NCBI GenBank assembly: GCA_902800185.1
Contig: CADCDK010000007.1
Coordinates: forward strand, 62,001-126,000
DNA: 64,000 bases
Direction: 5' to 3'
DNA from: an uncultured Prevotellaceae bacterium
GTDB taxonomy: Bacteria > Bacteroidota > Bacteroidia > Bacteroidales > Bacteroidaceae
Positions 34,574-42,056 of this stretch are shown piece by piece (position 1 is the first letter of the stretch; each line of letters starts with the position of its first letter). The position numbers were made by a program, and so were the translations under genes. The notes below the pieces were generated by a model that saw nothing but the letters and a program-made list of their open reading frames with translations, made no database searches and was not told where the DNA came from.

Positions 34574-35365
34574 GTGAGCAAAGGTACAACAATTCTTTCA
34601 GATTTGAGATGTTTTTTCTCGGAAAATGAGACTAACCGTGCAATTAACGCAATTATGAGTGTCATGGAGTGCATAAACATACGTCCGAAGCAGATCGGAG
34701 CAGGGAAGAAGGAGAACTGCAAGTTCACGAACGTGCAGGTCTTGAATCTTCTGATGCTGTTCCCGTTCTTCGTCGTCAGGAATGCATACCAATACTCGGG
34801 CTCATCCTTAAGCCGCCTGTTCAGTTGTGAGAAAGACATGTTCTATCGTTTTATTAATGATGGTAACGTTAAGTGGCGCAAGCTGCTCTACGCGATGAAC
34901 CTCCAGCTGCTGAGGAAGATCAGCCGTAGCAGCGAGACTCAAAATGACAGGCCTGTCTGTCTGATTATCGATGACACGGATGCTCCCAAGAGCGGACGCA
35001 AGTGTGAGCTCATCGGCAAGGTGTTCTCTCATATTGAGCATAAGACCATCCTTGGCTACAAGTGCCTTACCCTGCTCTATACCGATGGCCTGAGCCAGCT
35101 GATGCTCGACTTCTCCCTTCATGGCGAAGAAGGACTCGTCAAGCACAACGCGACGCTGAAGTGCAGCTATTGTACCATCGATGTCAAGTTTGCAGGCACT
35201 ACCGTCCGTCTGTTCTTCTCGAAACGAGGCAGGAATGGACAGTGGAATGGACTGCTCACTACCGACCTCTCGCTCAGCTTCCTCAAGGCATACAGGACGT
35301 ACGCTACCCGTTGGACGACCGAAGTGGCATATCGAGACATGAAGGTACTGCTGAATCGGAAATAA
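34574..35365 (+). pseudogene. IS4-like transposase, N-terminal part (broken)
   Basis: 263-codon open frame. It has the first catalytic motif IIDDTDAPKSGRK (Asp134/136), then GKVFSHIEHKTILGYKCLTLLYTDG and DFSLHGEE (179-185), and the C-terminal Glu signature RWTTEVAYRDMK (247-257). Only about 115 residues lie between first Asp and Glu; relatives have some 80-100 more, including the second Asp in a DSWF-like motif, which is absent. The frame ends at LLNRK where the thiamine cassette starts. Its C-terminal part is found at 39138-39455. So the gene is doubly inactive: internal deletion and interruption. Confidence 0.85.
35341..35362 (+). repeat. Direct repeat at the left cassette junction
   Basis: Starts GAAGGTACTGCTGA and ends ATCGGAAA (35355-35362). 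A nearly identical 21-bp copy, GAAGGTAGGCTGT plus ATCGGAAA, is at 39130-39150. It may be a target duplication made when the cassette entered the transposase gene. Confidence 0.65.
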
Positions 35366-35409
35366 AACAAAAAAATGGTTTTTTGTTTTGTATTTCGCTC
35401 AATTTGCAC

Positions 35410-35417
35410 TACCTTTG
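35410..35417 (+). promoter_or_regulatory. -7 box TACCTTTG of the thiamine cassette
   Basis: TACCTTTG with TTTTG at 35386-35390 about 19 bp upstream. The promoter begins within 25 bp of the cassette's left junction, so the cassette carries its own promoter. Confidence 0.75.
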
Positions 35418-35439
35418 CAGCCGATTTAGCGTAGTGCTT

Positions 35440-35515
35440 GTCAAGGGGTGCTCACGGGTGTGGGCTGAGATGATACCCTCCAAACCTGATACGGATAATG
35501 CCGGCGTAGGGATGA
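35440..35515 (+). promoter_or_regulatory. TPP riboswitch of thiamine operon 2
   Basis: Contains the THI-element blocks in order: GGGGTGC (35445), GGGCTGAGATGATACCC (35462-35478), ACCTGATACGGATAATGCC (from 35484) and GCGTAGGGA. It lies between the promoter and the TonB receptor start. Downstream, CCTTATTT and AAATAAGG form a hairpin that hides the ribosome site, suggesting translational control. Confidence 0.95.
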
Positions 35516-35526
35516 TAGAGTAACAT

Positions 35527-35558
35527 AACCCCTTATTTTTAATGTATTAATAAATAAG
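35527..35558 (+). promoter_or_regulatory. Expression-platform hairpin hiding the ribosome site
   Basis: CCTTATTT pairs with AAATAAGG about 10 bp before the ATG at 35568. AAGG is the likely Shine-Dalgarno segment. The same two arms exist in the copy-1 leader, where the IS now separates them. Confidence 0.65.
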
Positions 35559-35567
35559 GTAAAAGAA

Positions 35568-37889
35568 ATGAGAATTTTTTTCGTGATGATGGGTTTGGCT
35601 GTCGGGCTGGTAGCTCAGGCTCAGGAAGCAGACAGCATGAAGACTTACAGCCTGCAGGATGTGCAGGTGGTTTCTACACGTGCCTCGAAGAAGACGCCTA
35701 TGGCCTTTACGAACATGAGCCAAGAGGCTATTAAGGCAGTGAATTTTGGACAGGATGTACCCTATATCCTGTCGCTGACACCCAGTATTACGATGACCAG
35801 CGACGCAGGAAACGGTATCGGCTACACCTCATTGCGCGTTCGTGGTACCGACCCCAGTCGTATCAACATTACGGCGAACGGCATCCCCTTGAACGACGCC
35901 GAGAGCTCTACGGTGTTCTGGGTGAACATGGGCGACTTCGCCAGTAGCGTGAAGTCCATGCAGATACAGCGTGGCGTGGGAACGTCAACCAACGGTGCCG
36001 GAGCTTTCGGTGCTACGCTGAACATGCTGACAGAGAACGTTGGCGTCAAGCCTTTCGTGGGAATTGACGTGAGTGGCGGTTCGTACTACAGCCATAAGGA
36101 GACGCTGCGCTTCGGCACAGGCTTGATTAACGGACACTGGGGTCTGCAGGGCCGCTTGTCGAACATCGGTTCGAAAGGATACCTCGACCGTGCCTCCACG
36201 AAGTTGAACAGCTATCTGCTGCAGGCTGGGTATTTTGGCGAGAACACGGTGGTCAAGCTGATTACGTGGAACGGCATAGAGGAAACCTATCACGCCTGGA
36301 ACTACACATCGAAGTACGAGCAGGACCGCTACGGCAGGCGCTATAACTCCTGCGGTCTCATCAGCAAGGATGCCAACGGCAATCCCACCGGATACTATAA
36401 CGACCAGACGGACAACTACCACCAGCAGAACTACCAGTTGTTGTGGAACCAGCGCCTGACGGGCGACCTGAACATAAACGTCGGACTGCATTATACCAAG
36501 GGAAAGGGCTACTATCAGCAATACCAGAATACGGAGACCCAGTATCTTTACGGCAAGTCGTGGAAGGACTTCGGAATGAGCACGGACGACACCGTCGTCG
36601 AGGATCTTGTGGACCAGCAGAAGATGGACAACGACTTCTTCGGTGCCGTAGCTTCGCTGCTCTATGATAACCGCAATGGTCTGCAGGCCGTGATGGGGGG
36701 CGGCTGGAACCGCTATAACGGTGCACAGTTCGGACACATCGTGTGGGTAAAGCCCAATGTTCAAACCACTGTCCCCACGCCGGAAGCCCTGTCGCCCGAC
36801 TTCGAGTACTATCGTAACAATTCGCGAAAGACCGACTTCAACATCTATGGCAAGGTGAACTACGAGTTCCTGCGCGGTTTGAGTGCTTTCGTCGATCTGC
36901 AGTATCGCCATGTGCGCTATAAGCTGCAGAATCCCACGGTACAGTATGGCGCCAATGCCGACGGTCGCTGGATTATCGACAACAGCTACGATTTCTTCAA
37001 CCCCAAGGCAGGTCTGAACTACGACATCAACCGACAGCATAAAGTCTATCTGTCTTACGGCATTGGAAACAAGGAACCCGTCCGTAACAATTTCATGCAG
37101 CAGGTAGCAAATCCCACGCGTCCTGACTGTGAGGCCAAAGCTGAGCGGTTAGGCGACTTGGAGGCCGGCTACAAGTTCCAGAGTGAACGCTTCTCGGCAG
37201 GTGCCAACCTCTATTGGATGCACTACAAGGACCAGCTGGTGCTGACGGGTGAGTTGAATGCCATTGGCGAGGCACTCACCAAAAACCTCGACAAGAGCTA
37301 CCGCTTGGGTCTTGAGCTGGAGGCTGCCTGGCAACCTTTCGATTTCCTGCGCTGGGATGCCAATGCCACCTGGAGCCGCAACCGTGTGCAGGATATGGTG
37401 GTGACGCTGAATGACGGTCAGACCAACGTCAACATCGGCGACCAGCCATTAGCCTTCTCGCCATCCTTCATCATGAACCACATCCTGACCTTCACGTGGC
37501 AGGGTTTCAAGGCCAGTGCACAGGGACAGTACATCAGCGACCAGTACCTGACGAACACGGGCTTCAGCGAGATGGAGTGCAAAGACGAGAACGGCAATAC
37601 GACTTACGAGACGCTGTTGCTCAAGCGCCACTTCAACGTCAACCTCGACCTCTCCTATACCTTCTCCCTGAAGCAGCACGGCATCAAGGAGGCAACGGTT
37701 GGTCTGACGCTCAACAACCTCTTCTCTGCCAAGTACGACAACAACGGCTGGGCAGCACCTCAGCTCGCCCAGAACAGCGACGGCAGCATCAAAGCTGTCA
37801 ACGAGTGGGGTGTCCGTGACAGCGGAGCAGCAGGTTTTGCCCCCTCTGCACCGTTTAACTTGATGGCTCACCTGTCTGTTAATTTCTAA
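35568..37889 (+). CDS. TonB-dependent receptor, thiamine uptake, copy 2
   Basis: 773 residues. Signal peptide MRIFFVMMGLAVGLVAQAQ, plug domain (LQDVQVVSTRASKKTP, LRVRGTDPSRINITANGIP, MQIQRGVGTSTNGAGAFG), then a barrel ending MAHLSVNF. It is directly controlled by a TPP riboswitch and followed by pnuT2 and thiamine pyrophosphokinase, so its substrate is almost surely thiamine or a phosphate ester. It shares motifs but little overall identity with copy 1 at 31975. It belongs to the cassette lodged in the IS transposase gene. Confidence 0.94.
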   Translation: MRIFFVMMGLAVGLVAQAQEADSMKTYSLQDVQVVSTRASKKTPMAFTNMSQEAIKAVNFGQDVPYILSLTPSITMTSDAGNGIGYTSLRVRGTDPSRINITANGIPLNDAESSTVFWVNMGDFASSVKSMQIQRGVGTSTNGAGAFGATLNMLTENVGVKPFVGIDVSGGSYYSHKETLRFGTGLINGHWGLQGRLSNIGSKGYLDRASTKLNSYLLQAGYFGENTVVKLITWNGIEETYHAWNYTSKYEQDRYGRRYNSCGLISKDANGNPTGYYNDQTDNYHQQNYQLLWNQRLTGDLNINVGLHYTKGKGYYQQYQNTETQYLYGKSWKDFGMSTDDTVVEDLVDQQKMDNDFFGAVASLLYDNRNGLQAVMGGGWNRYNGAQFGHIVWVKPNVQTTVPTPEALSPDFEYYRNNSRKTDFNIYGKVNYEFLRGLSAFVDLQYRHVRYKLQNPTVQYGANADGRWIIDNSYDFFNPKAGLNYDINRQHKVYLSYGIGNKEPVRNNFMQQVANPTRPDCEAKAERLGDLEAGYKFQSERFSAGANLYWMHYKDQLVLTGELNAIGEALTKNLDKSYRLGLELEAAWQPFDFLRWDANATWSRNRVQDMVVTLNDGQTNVNIGDQPLAFSPSFIMNHILTFTWQGFKASAQGQYISDQYLTNTGFSEMECKDENGNTTYETLLLKRHFNVNLDLSYTFSLKQHGIKEATVGLTLNNLFSAKYDNNGWAAPQLAQNSDGSIKAVNEWGVRDSGAAGFAPSAPFNLMAHLSVNF

Positions 37890-37941
37890 GTGAAAAGTGA
37901 AAAGTGAAAAATTTGCTACCGCTTGAAATTGAAAGTGAAGA

Positions 37942-38517
37942 ATGACGCTTGACTGGCTGGACATATTGACCACGATACTCGGCCTGATGTATATCTGGCT
38001 GGAGTATCGTGCGCATATCGCCCTGTGGGTGATTGGTATCGTGATGCCTGCACTGGACATCATCCTCTATTGGCAGCACGGACTCTATGGTGATGCGGGG
38101 ATGGCCTGCTACTACACGTTGGCTGCTATCTACGGACTCTTTGTGTGGAAGTTCGTGAAGACACGCAAGGAGAAGGAACCGCTCCCCATCACCCACATGC
38201 CACTCAGCAAGTATCTGCCCGCCACATTGTTCTTCTTTGCAGCATGGGGCGTTACCTACTACGTGCTCATTACCTGGACAAACTCTACTGTTCCCCTACT
38301 CGACTCCTTCACCAATGCCCTGTCGTTTGTCGGCATGTGGGCGTTGGCTCGCAAATATATCGAGCAGTGGTTCTTCTGGATTGTCGTCGACGCCGTCTGC
38401 TGTGTGCTCTACGTACAGAAAGGCATTCCCTTCAAGGCTGGTCTCTACGGACTCTATGTCATCATCGCTATAGCAGGATATTTCAAATGGAAACAACTTT
38501 CGACGCAGTCATCATAG
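37942..38517 (+). CDS. PnuT thiamine transporter, copy 2
   Basis: 191 residues, about seven membrane helices. Begins MTLDWLDILTTILGLMYIWLE; contains FTNALSFVGMWALARKYIEQ and GYFKWKQL. It is the inner-membrane partner of the TonB receptor upstream (52-bp gap). The gene overlaps the thiamine pyrophosphokinase start by 31 bp, indicating translational coupling. Confidence 0.92.
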   Translation: MTLDWLDILTTILGLMYIWLEYRAHIALWVIGIVMPALDIILYWQHGLYGDAGMACYYTLAAIYGLFVWKFVKTRKEKEPLPITHMPLSKYLPATLFFFAAWGVTYYVLITWTNSTVPLLDSFTNALSFVGMWALARKYIEQWFFWIVVDAVCCVLYVQKGIPFKAGLYGLYVIIAIAGYFKWKQLSTQSS

Positions 38518-39089
38518 CTAACGGAGCGTTTCCCACTCATGCCGCACCGTTAAACATCCTCCACCATGCAGCACACCTCATCGCCTGCGATGGAGCCGTT
38601 ATTCGTGTGCCTCATGCTGATATCGTCATCGGCGATGGTGACAGCGTGCCTGCCGAATACCATAACCGACTCCTTCAAATCAACGAACAGGAAGACAACG
38701 ACCTGACCAAAGCAACTCGCTACTGTCTGTCACACGGTTGGCACAAAATAGCCTACTTAGGCTGCACAGGCAAACGTGAGGACCATACCTTAGGTAACAT
38801 CTCGCTGCTGATGCGCTACTTCCGCGACATGAACATCGCTGGAATCATGTTCACCAACCACGGATTCTTTACCCCTGCAAAGGGTGACCACACCTTCTCT
38901 TCATTCAAAGAACAACAGGTTAGCATCTTCAACTTCGGAAGTACCAGCATCTCATCAGAAGGTCTGAAATGGGACTCCTATGCCTATGAGCAATGGTGGC
39001 AAGGCACCCTTAACGAGAGTCTTTCTGATACTTTTACCCTTCATGCTGACGGGCATTATATGGTGTACCAGACGTACGGTGTCAAATAA
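38487..39089 (+). CDS. Thiamine pyrophosphokinase
   Basis: 200 residues from the ATG at 38487, inside the end of pnuT2; a longer open frame to 38145 is a shadow of pnuT2. Motifs: IANGAFP, CDGAV, VIGDGDSV, EDNDLTKA and LGCTGKREDHTLGN, the typical substrate and Mg-ATP motifs of TPK. It converts imported thiamine to the cofactor TPP, which then binds the upstream riboswitch. It is the only TPK in the window. Confidence 0.93.
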   Translation: METTFDAVIIANGAFPTHAAPLNILHHAAHLIACDGAVIRVPHADIVIGDGDSVPAEYHNRLLQINEQEDNDLTKATRYCLSHGWHKIAYLGCTGKREDHTLGNISLLMRYFRDMNIAGIMFTNHGFFTPAKGDHTFSSFKEQQVSIFNFGSTSISSEGLKWDSYAYEQWWQGTLNESLSDTFTLHADGHYMVYQTYGVK

Positions 39090-39104
39090 TTCATAATTAT
39101 TTCG

Positions 39105-39112
39105 TACCTTTG
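39105..39112 (+). promoter_or_regulatory. Stranded -7 box TACCTTTG at the end of the cassette
   Basis: A -7 box with no intact gene after it: 25 bp downstream the transposase remnant begins. It may be the start of the donor locus's next gene, marking where the cassette was cut. Confidence 0.45.
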
Positions 39113-39129
39113 ACTTGTTTCCGCAACTC

Positions 39130-39150
39130 GAAGGTAGGCTGTATCGGAAA
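39130..39150 (+). repeat. Direct repeat at the right cassette junction
   Basis: GAAGGTAGGCTGT followed by ATCGGAAA (39143-39150), an imperfect copy of 35341-35362. The shared 8-mer is exact. Confidence 0.6.
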
Positions 39151-39455
39151 AAAGCCAGAGCGTACATTTCTCCGCACAGATTGCCAGCTTTACGTTGACG
39201 ATGATGCAGTACAACATTCTTTGCACGGTAAAACGGTTTGAGGCATACGAGACCATCGGAGAACTCTTCCGTGAAGCCACTGCGGGTACTCTCGAGCTGT
39301 CTGTAACGGACAGAATATGGGAACTCATATTGGACACCATACTGGAAATCGCAGAGATCATCTCTGCCGATGCCAGCGAACTGCTTTCTGCGGTTATTGA
39401 TGTCAATCCTAAGTTCCATAAATTCTATCAAATGTATAATTTATACGTAGCGTGA
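39138..39455 (+). pseudogene. IS4-like transposase, C-terminal part
   Basis: 105 open codons: SEKSQSVHFSAQIASFTL, then MMQYNILCTVKRFEAYETIG, ELFREATAGTLELSV and a helical tail to the stop at 39453. This is the region that follows the YRDMKxLLN signature in this transposase family, where the left fragment (34574-35365) breaks off. It reaches within 12 bp of the right inverted repeat. Simple joining of the two halves at the shared 8-mer does not restore a single frame, so indels have also occurred. Confidence 0.8.
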
Positions 39456-39466
39456 TGAATAATCAT

Positions 39467-39485
39467 TCACTTGCGAAAGTTTAGT
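39467..39485 (-). repeat. Right terminal inverted repeat
   Basis: TCACTTGCGAAAGTTTAGT on the plus strand, complement of the left repeat at 17 of 19 positions. GAATT follows at 39486-39490. Confidence 0.85.
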
Positions 39486-39516
39486 GAATTATACAATAAG
39501 GGGAGGAGATGGTTTA

Positions 39517-39603
39517 CCAGCTTTTCCTACGCAGGCATTATCCTGTTCAGGTCAGAGGGTATGATCTCAGCCAGCCAAACGACTGGCACCCCTTGGCTCA
39601 CAT
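39517..39603 (-). promoter_or_regulatory. Orphaned TPP riboswitch aptamer of thiamine operon 1
   Basis: On the minus strand: AAGGGGTGCC, GGCTGAGATCATACCC, ACCTGAACAGGATAATGCC, GCGTAGGA, all THI-element blocks in order. Next come CTCCCCTTATTG (the 5' arm of the expression hairpin) and then the IS end. The genes it should control, the TonB receptor and pnuT at 34407-31350, are now about 5 kb away, beyond the IS. Confidence 0.94.
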
Positions 39604-39617
39604 TTTGTAAGCCGGTG

Positions 39618-39625
39618 CAAAGGTA
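39618..39625 (-). promoter_or_regulatory. -7 box (TACCTTTG on minus) of the orphaned riboswitch
   Basis: CAAAGGTA on plus, TACCTTTG on minus, just upstream of the aptamer. The transcript would run through the aptamer into the IS, antisense to the transposase remnant and the cassette. Confidence 0.7.
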
Positions 39626-39689
39626 GCAAATAATTTTTAATCACCCTCGGAAAAACTTAAATAAATTTGGCTTTTCGCTCACTTATTCG

Positions 39690-39697
39690 TACCTTTG
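39690..39697 (+). promoter_or_regulatory. -7 box TACCTTTG of the tRNA nucleotidyltransferase gene
   Basis: TACCTTTG 24 bp before the start codon at 39721; divergent from the riboswitch promoter. Confidence 0.7.
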
Positions 39698-39720
39698 CAC
39701 GCTCTAAGAAGATGTGAAGG

Positions 39721-41211
39721 ATGAGAATGCTTAGCGACGCCGATTTGGCGCAGATACTCAATCAGGATATATTTCATCAGATATCGGAAGCGGCAGATGC
39801 TCTCGGCATGGAATGCTATGTCGTGGGCGGATATGTGCGTGACCTGTTTTTGGAGCGTCCGTCGAAGGACATCGATGTGGTTGTCGTGGGGAGTGGCATT
39901 CGTGTGGCCGAAGAACTGAAGAAACGCTATGGCAAGCATGCTCATCTGTCTGTCTTCCGCAATTTCGGTACCGCCCAACTGAAGGTGAGATCCTTCGGTG
40001 TTTCCTCCCAAGGGGGACTGGAGGTGGAGTTTGTCGGTGCCCGTCGTGAGAGCTACAGCCACGACTCGCGCAAGCCTGTTGTGGAAGACGGGACGTTGGA
40101 AGACGACCAGAACCGACGCGACTTCACCATCAACGCGATGGCAGTGTGTCTGAACAAGGCTCGCTTCGGCGAACTTGTCGATCCTTTTAATGGCGTATAT
40201 GACTTGGAGGATGGTATCATCCGAACACCGCTCGATCCAGACATCACTTTCTCCGACGACCCCCTGCGCATGATGCGCTGTGTGCGTTTTGCCACGCAGT
40301 TAGGATTCTATATTGAGGAGGAAACCTTTGATGCCCTTCAGCGCAATGCGGACAGGCTCAACATCATCAGCGGAGAGCGCATACAGGACGAGCTCAACAA
40401 GATCATCATGGCTCCGCATCCCAGCACGGGCTTCGACTACCTCTACCGCTCGGGTTTGCTGCCGCTCATCCTGCCTGAACTGACGGCTCTCGATATTGTC
40501 GAGAACCGCAACGGACGGGCCCACAAGAACAACTACTACCATACGATGGAGGTGTTGGAGAATGTGGTAAAAGGGCAAGGAGACAAAAACGCGGGGAGCC
40601 AGGACGACAAGGAGCTGTGGCTGCGATGGGCCGCCATCCTGCACGATATTGGTAAACCCAAGAGCAAACGATGGGAACCGCTACAAGGGTGGACTTTTCA
40701 CAACCATAATTATATAGGTGCCAAGATGGTGCCACAGATATTCCGACGGCTGAAGCTGCCTATGGATGCCAAGATGAAATACGTGCAGAAGCTCGTTGAC
40801 CTGCACATGCGTCCCATTGTCATTGCCGATGAGGAGGTGACCGATAGTGCCGTGCGCCGTCTGGTGAACGATGCGGGAGATGACATCGATGACCTGATGC
40901 GTCTCTGCGAGGCTGACATCACATCGAAGAACCAGGTTCGCAAGCAGCGGTTCCTTGACAACTTCCGTCTGGTGCGCGAAAAGATTGCCGACCTGAAAGA
41001 ACGCGATTACAAGCGTCTCTTGCAGCCTGTCATCGATGGCAACGAGATTATGGAGATGTTCCATCTGAAGCCCTCCCGAGAGGTGGGCGTGCTGAAGCAG
41101 ACGTTGAAGGATGCCGTTCTCGACAACCGTGTGCCCAACGAGCGTGAACCTCTCATGCAACTGCTCTTGGAGACAGCACGCAAGATGGGAATTCAAGACC
41201 CATCACTTTGA
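39721..41211 (+). CDS. CCA tRNA nucleotidyltransferase / poly(A) polymerase family, with HD domain
   Basis: 496 residues. Nucleotidyltransferase head (YVVGGYVRDLFLERPSKDID, RRDFTINAMAVCLN), neck region (RFATQLGFYIEEETFDALQR, ISGERIQDELNKI) and an HD domain (HTMEVLENV, ILHDIGKPKSKRW). It most likely adds or repairs the CCA end of tRNAs. A low-complexity stretch KGQGDKNAGSQDDKE sits in the HD domain between conserved motifs, resembling inserts in other proteins of this window. It stands alone with its own promoter. Confidence 0.92.
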   Translation: MRMLSDADLAQILNQDIFHQISEAADALGMECYVVGGYVRDLFLERPSKDIDVVVVGSGIRVAEELKKRYGKHAHLSVFRNFGTAQLKVRSFGVSSQGGLEVEFVGARRESYSHDSRKPVVEDGTLEDDQNRRDFTINAMAVCLNKARFGELVDPFNGVYDLEDGIIRTPLDPDITFSDDPLRMMRCVRFATQLGFYIEEETFDALQRNADRLNIISGERIQDELNKIIMAPHPSTGFDYLYRSGLLPLILPELTALDIVENRNGRAHKNNYYHTMEVLENVVKGQGDKNAGSQDDKELWLRWAAILHDIGKPKSKRWEPLQGWTFHNHNYIGAKMVPQIFRRLKLPMDAKMKYVQKLVDLHMRPIVIADEEVTDSAVRRLVNDAGDDIDDLMRLCEADITSKNQVRKQRFLDNFRLVREKIADLKERDYKRLLQPVIDGNEIMEMFHLKPSREVGVLKQTLKDAVLDNRVPNEREPLMQLLLETARKMGIQDPSL

Positions 41212-41242
41212 ATGTTGCATTATGAATTAAATTTGAAGCATT

Positions 41243-41890
41243 ATGATCAATATGAGAACATGGATGGGCATACTGATGTGTGCCTGCATGATGGTTTTTG
41301 CCGCATGTAGCAAGGACGATGGAAATACGCCAAGTAACGGTAATTCCGGCAGTAGGGGACTGAGTGTGGAACTGAAGAATGTGGCAGGCGGTGCTTGGCT
41401 GCTTCGTGGTGCTAATGGTACCAAGGACGGTCTGACCATCAGCACGCAGAAGATGCAGCAGTTGGCAACGCTTTCCGCTCCCGTACTCCTCGCCATCAGT
41501 TCCCAAGATACCACGTTCACCATGTACGCACCCTGTCGGGAGGGAAGCGCATGGCCTGATGACTATCATGAGTACAGTTGGAAGCAACAGGGCATGAGCG
41601 GAACGTCGGGTCACGGCCTAGTACAGCTTTTCAGCGGGAGTGGGCGCATCGTCATGACGGATGACGTGAAGCTGCCAGCAACCGAACCTGGCGGCATGGA
41701 GGAGGACTGCGTGTTAGCACTGTATGTACAGGAGCTTACCGAGACAACCATGACCTGCACCTACACACTTGACAATGAGCAGATGGCCTGCACTTACATG
41801 CGCTTGGGATACAATCCTGCCAGCACAACCGACAACGAGGGAGGAAACGGTGATTCCGGGCAGCCTCAACCACTGGAACCCGTAGAATGA
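41243..41890 (+). CDS. Hypothetical lipoprotein
   Basis: 215 residues. Lipobox MVFAAC; the frame opens MINMRTWMGILMC and a second Met at residue 4 is an equally good start. The body has repeated beta-strand-like segments (GGAWLLRGANGTKDGLTIS, TFTMYAPCREGSAWPDDYHE) and a Gly/Asn/Asp-rich C-terminal tail. No family recognised. It follows the tRNA nucleotidyltransferase gene by 31 bp. Confidence 0.75.
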   Translation: MINMRTWMGILMCACMMVFAACSKDDGNTPSNGNSGSRGLSVELKNVAGGAWLLRGANGTKDGLTISTQKMQQLATLSAPVLLAISSQDTTFTMYAPCREGSAWPDDYHEYSWKQQGMSGTSGHGLVQLFSGSGRIVMTDDVKLPATEPGGMEEDCVLALYVQELTETTMTCTYTLDNEQMACTYMRLGYNPASTTDNEGGNGDSGQPQPLEPVE

Positions 41891-42002
41891 AATAGGGGAT
41901 GTAAATCCTCAGATTGTCGGAATGTTTCATCAAAATAGAGGCCGTTTTTATTCTTTTTGTTTAATTTTTTCATTATTTTTTGCAGAATTAAAAATAAAGT
42001 TT

Positions 42003-42010
42003 TATTTTTG
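42003..42010 (+). promoter_or_regulatory. -7 box TATTTTTG of the outer-membrane barrel gene
   Basis: TATTTTTG; a start at 42024 would leave almost no leader, so the Met at 42057, which begins the signal peptide, is preferred. Confidence 0.65.
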
Positions 42011-42056
42011 CAAAAATATTTGAATGATTATTATTAACATTTTAAAATTAAACACT

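Larger units (their letters stand above)
35363..39130 (+). other. Thiamine cassette inserted in the transposase gene
   Basis: Self-contained unit: promoter (35410), TPP riboswitch (35440), TonB receptor, PnuT, thiamine pyrophosphokinase and a trailing -7 box (39105). It lies between the two halves of one transposase and is flanked by about 21-bp direct repeats. No recombinase is inside it. Confidence 0.75.
34437..39485. mobile_element. IS4-like insertion sequence split by a thiamine cassette
   Basis: Bounded by 19-bp inverted repeats (34437-34455 and 39467-39485, 17 of 19 matching, core TTTCGCAAGTGA) and a GAATT duplication. The outer segments together (about 0.92 kb left, 0.34 kb right) are the size of a normal 1.3-kb IS and carry the two halves of one transposase. 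The 3.8 kb between 35363 and 39130 is a full thiamine operon. The IS sits in the 5' leader of a minus-strand thiamine operon. Confidence 0.85.

Noticed and set aside
38145-38486. Extended N terminus for thiamine pyrophosphokinase
   Set aside because: The extra codons are pnuT2 read in another frame; TPK motifs begin right after the ATG at 38487.
38955-39431. 158-codon minus-strand frame after the orphaned riboswitch as a regulated gene
   Set aside because: It overlaps the transposase C-terminal remnant and the end of TPK antisense, has no start context and no motifs; the real target of the riboswitch is at 34407.
34437-39485. IS with normal passenger genes
   Set aside because: Passenger genes would lie beside an intact transposase; here the cassette cuts the transposase in two, and the left piece has also lost its middle catalytic region.
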